From positions 248,001 through 312,000 of the forward strand of contig CAJQUW010006345.1 of assembly GCA_907163375.1 (NCBI GenBank): DNA of 64,000 nt. The letters run 5' to 3'. The stretch's first letter is position 1. The number at the start of each line of letters is the position of its first letter. Under the pieces are notes generated by a model that worked only from the letters and a program-made list of their open reading frames with translations, did not search any database and was not told the origin of the DNA. Shown piece after piece: positions 44,310 to 57,345 of this stretch. The stretch is from Prostheceraeus crozeri (lineage: Eukaryota > Platyhelminthes > Polycladida > Euryleptidae). The translations under genes were made by a program, and so were the position numbers.

Positions 44310-45680
44310 ACATCCTGCATACGCAACTGCACGATTGACCCCAGACTCCTGTATGACCATACCAATTTTCAGATCTTCAAACTAGCAAAGCCGAGCTGCA
44401 CGGCGAGGCTGCAGATGGAAGATATCGGTTCGGTTAGGCTGAAAATCCGAGCCGTTTCAGTCGAAAACATCTGTGATACGACTATTTTAAGCATTTTTCC
44501 TAATATTGGAATTAACGCAACTCTACACAGCTCATGTTTCATAATTTTTTTCTCAAGAGATCTACTTCTATATCTACACACTCGCATACAAAGCTTAACC
44601 AGATTCAAAATGATTCAACCCACCCAGTGGCTCTATTTGTGATAATAAAGGAACCCATCGTCTCTTTGTAACCGAGTATGAGCCACTTCCTCTTACAAAA
44701 TGGCTGTCAGACTACCCTACTGCAGCTTTGCACCCTAGCACAGAGGGTACCGAAGACGCAATTGTCTTACAACGACAATTGTCATACGTCTTACAACAAA
44801 ACATGCTGCTTAATCAAGTCGGCTTAACTGGTTGAACCGACTTAGCCGTAGTTTCGGCTTGGCTCGGCTTAGGATAAAATAAAGTCAACTGAATTCGGCT
44901 AAGCTTTCTCGATCCGCGGACATCTGTACTTCTACCTATAATACACTAGATTTAGATTGGAATGATCAGTTATTTTTTCATCAAAGGAATTTGCAAAATA
45001 TTTCCTTGCAAACACCAAATTATCTATCGAAATTATAAGAATATCTATGAAGGTGACTCATCAAGTGTACTGGAAGGGCTAACACAAATTTACCGATGAA
45101 GCCAATATACAGCACGCGAATTCAGCATTTCAGCAATAGTTTCGTCTATTTTGAGTTACAGCGATGAGCACAGGTAGGCCTATCGCGATGATACCATGAA
45201 ATTAGTGTTGTAATCAATAGATTGAACTTATTAGATTATATACTCTGCATAAGGGGGAGTTTTGAGCAGAAATTTCCTCCCGGTTTCTTTACCACTCAGG
45301 ATGAGTAAAAGGGTCTAAGCTAATTTAAGCCATAAGCAATTACGATGTTCGCCAAGGTTCTTTTATCTCTTCAAAAGAAATATTTTCTCGAAACTCTTTC
45401 TTGACATGAACACGCAATCTTCACCTTATACATTATAAATTCACAATCACATCTGCAATTAATGCATGACTTTACATAGGCATGTACGTAAGTCCTCAGT
45501 ACATAGTCCTCAGCCATAAGGCACAATAGCTTTATTAACTTAAGATAAAGTCTATATTAAGACATAAATTTTAAAAAGAACGTTCGTGATAACGCGGTAC
45601 TAATTTGCTGGTTGGTTGGTTGGAGAGAAGACTAATGTTTATTTGAGGAATTTATTCCCCTTTCTCATTCAGTACATAAC
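44310..45680 (+). repeat. 1.4-kb dispersed repeat, copy A
   Basis: Aligns by eye, in the same orientation and order, with 55890-57345. Shared blocks include AAAGCCGAGCTGCACGGC, ACTCTACACAGCTCATGTTT, ATAGGCCT-type words and AAGACTAATGTTTATTTGAG near the end. Between these the copies have many substitutions and indels. Small open frames inside are not conserved between copies, so it is probably non-coding. Confidence 0.7.
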
Positions 45681-47517
45681 GCAATATAATACGCGCATTT
45701 CTTAAAGCATGAAGACGGTGTATAGCCCATCTGTCTCTGGCATCAAAGCCCATCGGAGACATTTAGTTCGGAATGACTCTTACCGCACTGCCATAATGCA
45801 TGAATATTAAAGACAAGAATGGAAACAAATCGTAAATATTGGAAAACACGTAACATAGACGACAAACACTAAGGACAGAACTTATAATTATCTATGAATT
45901 AAAAATGGACACGCATGAAATTCATGCAATATTTCTCCCGCTTTACCTGCAAAGGGGCGGCAGATTACAATTTTACTGCGCCGCAATAAGTTTTTACGGC
46001 TCAGTGTACAGATCTTCATTTTGCTGAGATTTGCGGGATTACGTAAATTAAAATGTAGCCATTCTGTAATGCGGATTTACACCGTACCGGTGCACATGGG
46101 CTACCGTGCGCAATCTCCGCGAAGGTCCGTCGATACCTGTGTTGCGCCACAATACGACGCCCCACTCTTTACCGAAGGTGTTTCCTGATTTTTCTCCCGC
46201 TTATCCTGAGTGCACTATATAAAGACAATCTTTACTCCATTATTTGGTCATCTACATGAATTTGCTAAGCTGCACTGCTCTCAAAAGAAAATCTTTAATC
46301 TAATGTACAATATTTGAATTTGAAGGAAATACTTTTGGTTTGATACTGTGATACATCTTGTGCGACAGAGAGACACAATGGAGTTATTTGCCAACAACTT
46401 ACAAAATTGTTCCAGCAACCCTACACTATACATTCTACACTTTCTTACTAAATGAAAATTAATGTTTGTGAAAAATGACTGACCTCCGTGCAAAATACAG
46501 ACCATTTACAGATTTTACGGACTAGTATGTAAATACAGACCAAGTGGCAACCCTGATTTACACTATCATATTGAAAGAATAGCAGCAGTTATGATCCCGT
46601 TAAAGACATTCGTAGCATCGGACAATACTTTTGGTTTTGATCGATTATAACTTTAGGAAAGCGATTACGCATGAAATTCTTCTCAGTCATACCTTTAATG
46701 CATTATTTCCATTAAGCTGATATTTGAATGTCTATCAGCAGTGTAAATGATTTTTTTATGAATTATTTGTTTCTTACATGTTATGATCAACTGATTAAAC
46801 AGTGGCATTATCAAGCAGATCATTAACACTGATGAAATAACATTTGTCATCGTACAGTCTTTTGAAAAAAAACAAGCTGCATGAACTGTAGCCAGGCTCG
46901 AGTGCGCACTGAAGTAACGTGATAATTAAAAATGGAAAGATTCATTTGCTCGAGAAATTCTGCTCATAGATTTATCAAAAATAAAAAAAACCCAAGATAA
47001 GACTTTCCGTCATCTAGCATTTCATGATGTTGTAAAAATGGCATCCGTTAATGATCGAATACTTTGTCATTAAAGAGCGCTTTACTTACCAATATATCTG
47101 ATACAAATGTTGACATCTCAGTAGACAATCTACAGATCAAGTTTTAATTATATTTTATAAGTCCCTCTGGTTACAAATATTGATTGCAATCTTGGAATGC
47201 TTTCAAAGTCAATCAGGGAATCGTTTTGGCATCGCAATTTTATGCAAACCCTCTCTGAACTGAAACTAAGCTTACAGTATCAAGCAAATTAACTTTTTCC
47301 AAACGAGAGGTTATTCATTATACATATTATAGGTCATTCATATCTTTACGGAGAAATGATTCAATTCCAGGTTGCTATGAGTATTCACTCAAATGAAAGA
47401 GGAATTGCGTCCATGTACACACATCTAACCGGTCTAGTCACGTAAGACCACTGATAGTGTGTCCTATGGAACGTAATGGATCGGATGAGTGAACTGAACG
47501 TACATTTTATGTTCTAT
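45681..47517. other. no gene; one hAT-like end
   Basis: AT-rich sequence. At 46540-46554 the minus strand reads CAGGGTTGCCACTTGG, like a hAT terminus; no partner end was found in the window. No coding region recognised. Confidence 0.35.
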
Positions 47518-47520
47518 ACC

Positions 47521-47648
47521 ATTCGGCATTCAAGTTTGACAAACCGGCAATCAACTTTGACAAACCGGCATTCAACTTTGACAAACCGGCAATCAACTTT
47601 GACAAACCGGTAATCAACTTTGACAAACCGGCATTCAACTTTGACAAA
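47521..47648 (+). repeat. 21-bp iterons, left terminal array
   Basis: Six copies of a unit in which GGCATTCAACTTTGAC and GGCAATCAACTTTGAC alternate, joined by AAACC. The outermost unit has AAGTTTGAC instead of AACTTTGAC, and the outermost right-end unit shares this change. They are likely transposase binding sites. Confidence 0.85.
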
Positions 47649-47892
47649 ATGTTTTGGCATGTACACGTAGTAATATACTTTTATCAACTTTTTCAAGTAA
47701 TTGCTGTGTATGTTGATTACGCATTTGAAAATTTCAAGTACTCATAAAAATCGCTGTGGAATCCCTCCACTGGATTGAACTGAGTGAGCCTGGTGCATTG
47801 AAAGAATCTTACATTTCAGAAGTTGCTAACAAACAGTCGTTGATTTATAGACCAGACGAACTCAAGGAAGGAGCCGAATTGGTTCCCGAGCA

Positions 47893-48411
47893 ATGACGAG
47901 GATTCGTAACTGTCGGGGAAAGAATACCAACATCATTTTAGCCGTTGATGACAGTGGTGCAATCATTCACCACGAGGCCTATGTTGGTGGAGCGGCGGCT
48001 CACTTCGCGGAGTTCATGACAGAATTGTCTGCTTTAATTGGAGGTGAGGCTTGTGTCATTTATATGGACAATACCCCATTACATAGATGTGGTGACAATT
48101 TTATTGGAGTCCAGCAGCAGCACGAGATTCGGAGATTCGATGCTCCTTACTCACCCCAGCTCAACCCAGTGGAGGGGTGCTTCAGTGTACTCAAAGCCTG
48201 CATCAAACGTCAGCTGCGAGAATTTCAGCCAGAGTTGGATGCTGAAAATGCACGTGAAGCTGGACAATCTCTAGCTGCATATAGAGAAGGTCGTCTTTTG
48301 CAGTTGGTATCTCAGAGTTTCCAAGAACTAACACGTGAAAAAATTCGAGGATTCTATCGAGAGGTAGACCGTGTTGCAACAAAGTGCGTGCCAAGAGAGC
48401 CTTTACAGTGA
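47893..48411 (+). pseudogene. IS630-like DDE transposase, N-terminally truncated
   Basis: A 172-codon frame covering the second half of a DDE_3-type catalytic domain: NIILAVDDSGAIIHHEAYVG, Asp in VIYMDNTPLHR, and Glu in YSPQLNPVEGCFSVLKACIK, with 34 residues between that Asp and the Glu. The DNA-binding domain and first catalytic Asp are not in this frame or nearby. Upstream (47732-47896) a separate frame reads LHWIELSEPGALKESYISEV, and downstream (48371-48553) another reads VAEVKFFRVERISPLFRVRI. Neither looks like transposase, so they may be unrelated cargo or chance. Confidence 0.75.
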
Positions 48412-49462
48412 CTTCCATAACCGTCTGTTGCCCAACGTTGCAGAAGTAAAGTTCTTCAGAGTTGAAAGAATTTCTCCTCTCTTTAGAGTTAGAATACCAT
48501 TGAAATTGAATTATAAAACCAGTGGGTTTGATGAGATGAAGCTGAAATTGTAATTAAGTATTAATTGCATATTTTGTTAATTTAGTGATTAGATATACTT
48601 AATTTAGATAGCTAATTTAGTGATTAGATATAATTGATTAATGAAAAATCAATATAGTTACTTCTCAAAGTTGATAAAAGTATAGACCGCGCCAAAAAAG
48701 TTTGTCAAAGTTGAATGCCGGTTTGTCAAAGTTGATTGCCGTTTTGTCAAACTTGAATGCCGAATGGTGTGTTCGTCGTAACTTGAGATTGAAATGATTA
48801 TTCTGAAAAGCATCACAATACATGGTGAATTATACAGACTTCGGCATTAAAAGATTGCTCACTCGATACAAAGAGAGCACTTTATCAAAAATTGTTTCAT
48901 GGCTTGAAATTTGAAAGGGCCATGAAGAAAATTCCTGGCTTTCTAGCATTCGCTTCAGAGCTTTCCGGTGTCCCAGGTTGTGGACAACCTATGACAAAGT
49001 TGATGAATGTGCTAATAGACAAACATAGCTAAACTAATATATTACAAAAACTTCATGATAGTGGTAGTAAAAAAAGTAGTATACTTAGTAGGTAGTTAAT
49101 AGTAACAATAACACTATATGGTGACAAAATAGTGTACAACGGTAGTGAAGTAGCAAATAGTTGGCCTAGTGCAAATGCTTGGAGACCAATGATCACAGGA
49201 TTATATGAGCATAATTGCAAAATGTTGCACTTTCTATAGGACGAGTACTATGAAATATGCATCTCGTTCCAATACAACACCTATTTTCCCTAAGTCGCAT
49301 TATTCATGAAATCAAAAGTAATACTGCATATTAGATAAATTCGCACAGAAATGCTGATATTGAATAATGAAGCTTCATAAATCAGCAGCCTACTTCATAT
49401 TCTTTACCCTAACTATCATTCATATTTCTACATATTATAAAACCTTATAATCTACGACCAAG

Positions 49463-49612
49463 CCAGAGATCGTTGGAATCACTTGCGCCAAACCAGTGAT
49501 CGGCGGCATAATCTGCAGCAATCCAGTGATCAGTGGCACCATCTACGGCAACCCACTGATCGCCTGCACCATCTACGGTAAGCAAGTGATCGGCGGCATC
49601 ACCTGCGCCAGC
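49463..49612 (-). repeat. 30-bp minisatellite encoding decapeptide repeat
   Basis: Five exact-length 30-bp units start at 49463, 49493, 49523, 49553 and 49583. On the minus strand the array keeps one frame open (49445-49666) with units such as GAGDQWVAVD, GATDHWIAAD and YAADHWFGAS. Unit length is a multiple of three and no unit has a stop. No known protein is recognised. It ends 90 bp before the LINE fragment at 49709. Confidence 0.8.
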
Positions 49613-49708
49613 TGAGGGAAAATTTTGTTTTGGCTTGTCGATCATAACGAAAATGATGTGAATCAACTAATAATACTGATGAACTACGAAGCTAGCTAAA
49701 CATGCTCA

Positions 49709-50705
49709 GTCCCACAAGGATCTGTGTTGGGTCCGCTTTTACGCGTACCTACAATGTATACCACAGACATTGAGAATGTTGCTTTGAGTCATGGATTACG
49801 AGTCCACAGGTATGCAGCTGACATACAAGTTTAAGGCTTCTGTCATCCTGGTAAGACTAGCGACTGTATAGAAAAATCTCCGCTTGTCTTGACTAACTGA
49901 TCGCTTGGTTCAAGTCTAACCGACTACAACTCAATGTCGTCAAATCGGATGCTATTTGGTTCTTAACCAGACGTCGTCAACTAATGCAAGCTTCAAATTT
50001 AGTTTCCATTCATAATGGTAGCGAACTAGTTGCACCTCTCCCTGTCATCAGATGCCTTGGTGTCTTTATAGATTCTAATAAGCTGTTCAGCACTCAAATT
50101 TCTAAGACAGTATCCTCCTGCTTTGGAATCCACAGACAGATTCAATCAGTGAGAAGCTCTCTATCAACGCCTTTTTTTACATCTTTAGTAACAGAACTCG
50201 TTATTTCACGATTAGACCATTGCATCTCGATCCTCAGTGGTCTGCCTACAAGCCGTGTTCATCACATCAGCCAGGACGTTTTTAGAGTCAATTGGTTCTC
50301 GACGATTACACCATTGCCGCGTCGTCTTAAGTGGCTTCCTGTGAAGGTAAGGATTGAGCAACGACTGGTCATAATCACTTATCGTTGCCGTCAGAGAATC
50401 ATATCTGATAGATGAGCTGATACCTGTCAGCAACACCCGGCTGATCCTAATTGCGTTTGGCCTCCACCTCTCTTCATGTAACTTCTGTGCGTCGCTCGAC
50501 GGAGACAGCTCATTCAGTGTTGCTGCTGCGCACACCTGGAACTCATTACCTACGTCCATTACCAGTGAACCTGACCACACGATCTTTAAGTATCTCCTTT
50601 CTTATTGCTTCCCCAACACGTGAACTTTTGTAGATCCTTAACTGTTGTAGAGTAGCGTGCTGACCAAGCGCCACATAAATAAAGCTCGTATCTATTATAT
50701 TCTAT
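49709..50705 (+). pseudogene. CR1/L2-type LINE, 5'-truncated 3' part
   Basis: Starts inside reverse transcriptase with SVPQGSVLGPLL; the usual YADD box is YAAD here. After stops it continues with the post-RT region at 49984-50415 (VIRCLGVFIDSNKLFSTQIS, SRLDHCISILSGLP, ITPLPRRLKWLPVKVRI). A further frame change leads to the C-terminal PGTHYLRPLPV-type block to about 50632. A short 3' UTR follows. Such 5' truncation is usual for LINE copies made by target-primed reverse transcription. Confidence 0.75.
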
Positions 50706-53700
50706 GAGATAACGTTTAAAAAGCACAATTAGCTTGTAGCTTATCTCGCACCGAGGAAAAACTATGATTTTGCTTCTCTATCATGACGAAGCCTACGTTC
50801 ATCATAACGAAAGTCTTATTGATTGTCTTAGAATGGGATTACTGCAGAGAACAGCTTCCAAACCAGACATCGTTTTTCGTGCTACCTTATCCGCTAATGC
50901 CAGCTTCAGCAAGTTGACTTCCACTCACCATCAGACTGGAATATTGGCTGTCAAAGTGAGTGAATTTCAATGTCGTATTTACCGCGTAATTGGTAATATC
51001 ATGACAGCAAGGGGGATGAGATTTTTTATATTACGCCTGTGATAAGACTAATTTTTAATCGAATAGACCAATTTTTAAACAAGCAGCCATAAGTCCATGG
51101 GGTGGTAAAACTGATAAGCTTAAAAATGACCCATTTCATGAGTTATGAGAGAAAAGAACATCAAATTTAGGCCCTAACCATCGCTAACGATTCTCGCTCT
51201 TGGATATAGAGCTTTTCCTTTGACTGACTTGAAACTGTGTCTTTCTATCGCTAATGGATCGAAGTCCTTGATCTTGAGCCTACTTTCGATCTTCAGCATT
51301 GTAGCCTACTATCGCTTGAGATACATATGATTTCAAAAAAACATGTATATTGAAGACGACTTCATTGACAGTTAATATTAAGAAGTGCATTATGTAACTA
51401 CAGAAGTCCACAAGAAAACTAAGCGGAAAAAATCAAGCTTTTGACCCTTGTCGCAATTACCCCAATGAGCCATGTCGCATTTACCACAGACCGGTGTTGC
51501 ACAATCAAAATCGATCGAGCTCTGTCAATCATGATCAGATATTCGATCGAAGCCGCAATAGTTGTGAATGCCTTGAAAAAATCTTTAAAATCTTAAAAAA
51601 TCGTCCATGGTTGATTCTAGCTTGCTTCGCGTGTTTGTAAACAGAATTTGTTGTACAGTAAAACAAATTAGGCCCCATTTCTTTAAAAACAGCCAAATCT
51701 TTCATGAAATGCCGTCGTAACAGTTTGCAATACTTATGAGAAGCAAAATATGTTATGGGACAGCTGTCTATAAAAAGAGGTACATATAGATGCAAAATGA
51801 AAGGCCAGCGTTGTTTTGTTTATATGCTATCGAGCCTTGTCGTATTTCCCCCCAAACCAACCTATTTGCCACAAAGGCAAAGGAAGACAGTAATATTTGA
51901 TCAATTCTTTATTGCAAGTCAGTCCACTGAAGATGTCTCAGCCGTTTATCACATGAAACAGACATGATCATGTTGAAGAAAAGGATTTCTGAGGAGGCAA
52001 ACGCGAGTAGAGGTCGCAAGTCTTCGTCAGGTTTAAAGTAAGAGAATCTATCTTGTTTTCATTTGAATAGATTGTTTTGGCTATTTGTGATATTTTGAAT
52101 GTAGTTGTCAATATTGGCTCTTTCCAACTACATTTAAAATGTTCTCATTTATTCGGTTGACAGCATTCAATTCCTCCACTAAAATGCAGACTTGGAGAAT
52201 CCAAATCCTGCCAAATTACGAAATTCGTAACGAATTACAACACAATAGGGCAGGGCTGCCACTCTTATCAAAATTAAAAACCGGGAAGTCAAATCGGAAT
52301 GGGCCCCAAAATGCGTAGCCGTGGGCCCCTCAAAGTAAGAAACTCGCGATCATTGGATATCATACAACCCGGTAAGTTTTGAAACCGGTCGGGCAGCAGT
52401 TGGGTCTGTTCTAATGAAAATGTTTCCGAATCCTCAACGTCAGCAAGTAAATAAGTGGTCCCTCTGCCTGCCCCCCCCAACTCAAAATCAGCATGAAGTT
52501 GTTGAGCGCTTGAGGTTTCAGGTCGATATCAAGACTGCATACTATTGAAAAATCTACATGTAGGTCTATGGATAGCACTATTTAACTGTTTCAAAGACGA
52601 CTTTCCCCACTTCGTTCATCAAAAACTGTGCATTCAAAATTAAAAGGCACTATTCTCGTGCAGCTCTTTCATTTTCTATTAATCATACCATGGCGTCACA
52701 CGATGCAAGATCTCGTCTTCATTGTGAATAATTTTCATGAAACCACTGGCAATGACTGTTCAGCTGTTCGAAGTTTGGAAGACTGCCTCAGCAGAGCAGT
52801 CTGGTCACAGCAAATAACCACACAAAATCTATGGATCAGCGCGGTCTGATAGTTTTGGCAGGCATTTCCTTAAGCCATTGTGGGAGCCAGGGTTGGAACC
52901 GGCCGGTCGGTTCAGTAACGCCGGCCGGCAGGTTCATTTGATCAGACCAACGTCGGCCGTTGACGACAATCTGTCTAGAATAGATTGCTTAGTCAATCAT
53001 TACAACACTAAGAGCATGTAAATTTAACATTGTTTGAGAGTATCTACACGCATGCTTTGTAACATGAATATTGAAAACTGTTCTTTAAACACTTAAAGAA
53101 AGGTTGCCGGCAACTTATACTGCATGTACAGGCCGGCCATAAAGTCACGCAGGATGTTCAAAACACCCTGTTCCCAGGCATTCTCACCTATACAAATCCA
53201 AATACTGTGAATATATTCTCCTTATCATGGCAAATTGTCTGGAATCTCGCGATACCCCCTTGTACAAAGAACTTTGATAAAGATCTGCCTCAAAACAAGT
53301 ACTGTATTTACGTCACTCAATCTATCTTCTAAGATATAATTCAACTCTTCATTCTTATTCAATTAAAGTTCTAGCATCTGATCCAACTATGTCTACAGTA
53401 CTGATTTTGACTTTCTTAGCTTGTAATCCAGCATTATGACTTTCTCTTCTGATTTTGACTTTCTTGTAAAGCAGTATTATGACTTTCTTTCAACGTCCGA
53501 TTCTATAGCCGCTATTGTCCTCTCTCATTTAGTATTAATATTGACATCGGTCTTTGACAGCTTGTATTCTTGCTTGCTTCTGTATTTCATCTGTGACGCC
53601 GCATCCATCAATTTTCGTCAAATTGTGTTCACTTGTATCTAATTTTATTGTTGTAGCCTCAGCAGTCCAGCGTTGCACATGAAGGAGAGCTGGCGAAACA

Positions 53701-55889
53701 TGTGCCAATTTAATCTAAAATCAAATGTAGCCTCTCTTTTTATTTATAAAATTTGCAAGGGATCAAGTTTTTTCGACATTTGAGACTACCTCTAAAAACA
53801 ATGTAGTGGTGCAATATTCTGACAAGCTTCATTTTAACCAGGTAAAATTATAGGCCTACAATTCTGCAAACTAAACACCAAATTTAAGCTACAATCTTCA
53901 CACTGCATGAAGCCGATCGCAATCTGCTTTCTTCTATGTCCATCTTTAGAGAAGCTTCCAACATTGCATTCCGGCTTGCGCTGATCAGAGCCACTCTGCG
54001 TTATAAACACAAAGACGACGGAAAGCATAAGCTCTGGTCAATGAAAATGTCTTCTTCATTTTCATGAAGACTGTTTTGATCCATAGTCGGACTTATTCTG
54101 AATGTGGGATCAGAATAAATATTTACTATCTCAAATGCCTGGGTTGCAGCAGGTCTGATCGACAGGCCATTGTTGCTGTATTCCACTTCCCATAGTGAAA
54201 GCGATGTAACTCGAAAACATGACCTTTGCATAGCTGCTGAGAGCCGCACTACTCTGACAGATATTGATTAGTCAACACACCCATTGTTCACCTGGAACCC
54301 ATACTTGACAATGACGCCGAGAATATATTCCATTCAATTCGTAATGTCAAAATAAAGAGCAAAGGTTCCATGGTTGAAAGGCTTATCGAAATAGAAATTG
54401 CACAGGAGAAGTTCACATGTATGTCTACTCATTGATTTCGACTTTTATCAGTCGTAGAAGGAAATCCGACTTAAATCGTAGACAGCAGTGAAAAGGTGAA
54501 AGACTATTCCCTACTCAACTTGTCTAGTTACACCTATAGCAGGGCATTGCTGAAACGTGACGTAATCAATATATGCTAAGTACACAGCCTACCTACCGCA
54601 AAACATTATGCATAAAGTTTGACGAAGAAAAGTGACGATCCAAAATTAGCGTAACTATCATGCCGATATTAGCGTAACTAACTAAACGGCAGATCTCAGA
54701 CAATGTTTACATGAAAGAATTTTGTTTTCACTCAAATTTTTCTATAAATAGCTCTCAAAAGTGCACAATTTCCGTCAAAAAGGTTTGGGTCAAATTTGTG
54801 AATATTTTTCCTCCTGACGTAGTCCAAAGACCTGATGTAGCATGATTGATGGATGATGATGCATGTAGTACCTTTTAGTATGATGTATAAGAATAAACCC
54901 ATATAGGCCTACACGATGACCACGTCGGCGACAGTTCACTTTCAGCAATATCGGAGAACAACATTATTTTTTCGGCATCGGATTCTGAAAACATCACAAA
55001 AAATCGGATCCTCTGATTTCAAAGTGGCTTCATCGCTTCTATTATCACGGATACACGGCATTATATGATTTACTGGTATTTGCAATGAAATACCCATCAA
55101 ATGAGTTATGAGTGATATTTCTGGAAATTTCGAGCAGATCGAATCTTAGATATGTCTCTATTTCGCACACTCTTTGCTTTTGAAATTTTCATTGCTCCAA
55201 GGCATGGTTGCCACTTCCGAAAGACAAAAATGCAGGCTTAATGAGTAGTTGTTGCAGTTATCCAATTACAGACCTAAATCCTTCGAAAGCTTTGTGATGA
55301 TACCTATCTACATCAGGGAGAATTACGACAAAAGAATTATGATAATGATCTTCAAAGAAAACATCACAATGAAATTGAAGTGAGGAACAGCCCGTTGATC
55401 AAATCTAGGAAAGCCAATTTATGTCAAGCGCTGCACTGAACTTAATCCTTTCCACGATTATAATCACTGTTACAGATTCAAATAACATGATTATTGCTTT
55501 ATTCAAAGCTCTTTCCGCAAGGCCACATATAGAAGACGTTTTGAGAATCGGCATGATATATTTCGCCAGTCCAGCCTTATTGTAGCTTGGTTCTTCATTC
55601 AAGCTTTATTTCGAGCTACATGGATGAATTTGCTACGTCGATGGTAAGCTGTGCTCAACAATTTTTACGTTGCAATTTTTCAAGTTTTATTAATTGGATG
55701 ATTGGCTAAAGTGATCTCTATACATTTCGCATAACAGAAAGCAGTGTGCCAACAGCCTACATTTAATATAAGCATGAGTAAATTGAAAAACAAAAGAGAA
55801 ATATATAGGAATATCTTGTATGACTTGTTTAACAGCATCATTTCATGGTCGCACTAAACACGTCTAAAACCCATCCAAATAGTTTACAA
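50706..55889. other. intergenic or 5' intron DNA; scattered transposon ends
   Basis: No gene recognised. Isolated hAT-like left ends occur at 52251 (CAGGGCTGCCACTCTTAT) and possibly 55203 (ATGGTTGCCACTTC). A GC-rich block with GGCCGG palindromes starts CAGGGTTGGAACCGGCC near 52892. A roughly 49-bp unit containing 'ctgattttgactttctt' is repeated twice at 53400-53500. A minus-strand frame at 54001-54249 (EVEYSNNGLSIRPAATQAFE) looks coding-like but is unassigned. Confidence 0.35.
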
Positions 55890-57345
55890 CTACGATCACA
55901 TACTGCACACGCAACCGCACGATTGACCTCAAACTTCTACATGATCACAAAAAAATATTCAAATTAACTAGATGTGTGCAAAGCCGAGCTGCACGGCTAG
56001 GCAAGGCAACAGACAGAAATTCTGAGATAGGCTATTCGGTTCGACAGAAAATCCGTTTGGCTGATAAGATCTGTGAGACAAGTTTTGAAACATCTCCTGC
56101 CACCATTGGAAAAGTCACCCAACTCTACACAGCTCATGTTTCATCATAGTTGTACCACGGTATCTGCTTGCATGCACACTGAGGGTTACACACCAGCCAC
56201 AAAGCTTGAACAGATTTAAACATATTTAACCCACCTAGTGGTGGCTCTGTTTGCGATTCGGCCTGTTCATATTCGCATATAAGAACTATGAGTATTAAGA
56301 AATTAATTAATTGATTAAGAAACCCATGGACTCTTTGCAATCGACTATTTTTGAATGAGCGACTTCCATACATTGGATTCCTCTCAAAATTGGTTCAAGA
56401 AGTCAGATTGTCTTACGACGTCTCGGCACCATTGTAGAAATTGAGGGAGCGTGCGGAAGGGACAACGTCCCTAGCACTGCTTACGCTACAAGTACACTAA
56501 TTACAATGAATTTACACAATATTTTGATACGGCTGAAATTAAGACCATTAACATATTGCTTAACTGAGTCGGTTAAAACCGTTGTAACCGCGGCTTCTGA
56601 TTAAGATAGAATAAAGTTGGCTGGCTTAGACGAAGTTTTCTCTTTCCACAGATATATATCTCTATTTCAAACTCAAATTTAAATTGATCTACATTAATGA
56701 GTTGATCTTTCATCAATTTCACGATTTTCGCAGGAATTTGGAAAAATTTATTCTACCATGGCAGTATTAGTATATTCCTAGAGAAAGAGCATCAAGTATC
56801 ATCAAGCTTAGTGAAGGAACTAAGACTAATTTGCCGAAAAAGCTGAGTTAGCGCACAGCATGCGAATTGATAAAAAAATCAACAATAGCTTCGTCTATGT
56901 TGAGCTGCATCGCATCCCACAGATAGGCCTTTCGGGATAATACCGCGATTTGAGTTTTGGAATAAATAGATTCAACATTTTAGAAGTATATATTGTAACC
57001 GGTACTCTGCAAAAGCGGTGTGGTTTCGGAGAGGAGATTTCTTCCCCGAAAATTACCAATATAAGACGAGCAACAGGGTGTGAGCTCATTTGCGCGTAAA
57101 CAACCACGATATTCGCTATGCTTCCGTTATCCTCTAAATAGCAGCACCTTTTCGAAACTTAACTGATGCAAATGCGTAATCTTTACATGACAAATGTACA
57201 GTCGCATCTGCTTATGCATGATTTCAGGTCGGCCTACATGTGTCAACCTAAAATTGAAAGAAAATCGCTATGAGCATGTAGCATTTGATGGCTGGTTGGA
57301 GATAAGACTAATGTTTATTTGAGGAATCTGCTTTCCCCTCACATT
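55890..57345 (+). repeat. 1.4-kb dispersed repeat, copy B
   Basis: Partner of 44310-45680. Both copies begin with a 'gcacacgcaaccgcacgattgacc'-like stretch and end with the 'taagactaatgtttatttgagg' stretch. The two are about 11.6 kb apart in direct orientation. Confidence 0.7.

Larger units (their letters stand above)
47519..48767 (+). mobile_element. IS630/Tc1-like element with iteron ends
   Basis: Both ends begin CCATTCGGCATTCAAGTTTG (inverted). The left end follows TA; the right end is followed by TG, perhaps a decayed TA. Each end is an array of a 21-bp unit (AAACCGGCATTCAACTTTGAC): about six units on the left (47521-47648) and three on the right (48701-48767). A partial transposase gene lies between. 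The total is 1.25 kb. Confidence 0.85.

Noticed and set aside
44369-44642. Overlapping open frames on both strands as genes
   Set aside because: They lie in the 1.4-kb repeat and are not kept open in copy B.
47519-48767. The 21-bp repeats as a CRISPR-like array
   Set aside because: There are no unique spacers of regular size, and the two arrays are inverted at the ends of a transposase-bearing unit in a eukaryotic genome.
52892-53172. A complete small transposon between CAGGGTTGG and ACACCCTG
   Set aside because: Only six terminal bases match and no target duplication was found; the right edge looks more like an unrelated mariner-type end.
53436-53642. A 68-codon hydrophobic frame as a membrane protein
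   Set aside because: It overlaps a local 'gattttgactttctt' tandem repeat and has no gene context.
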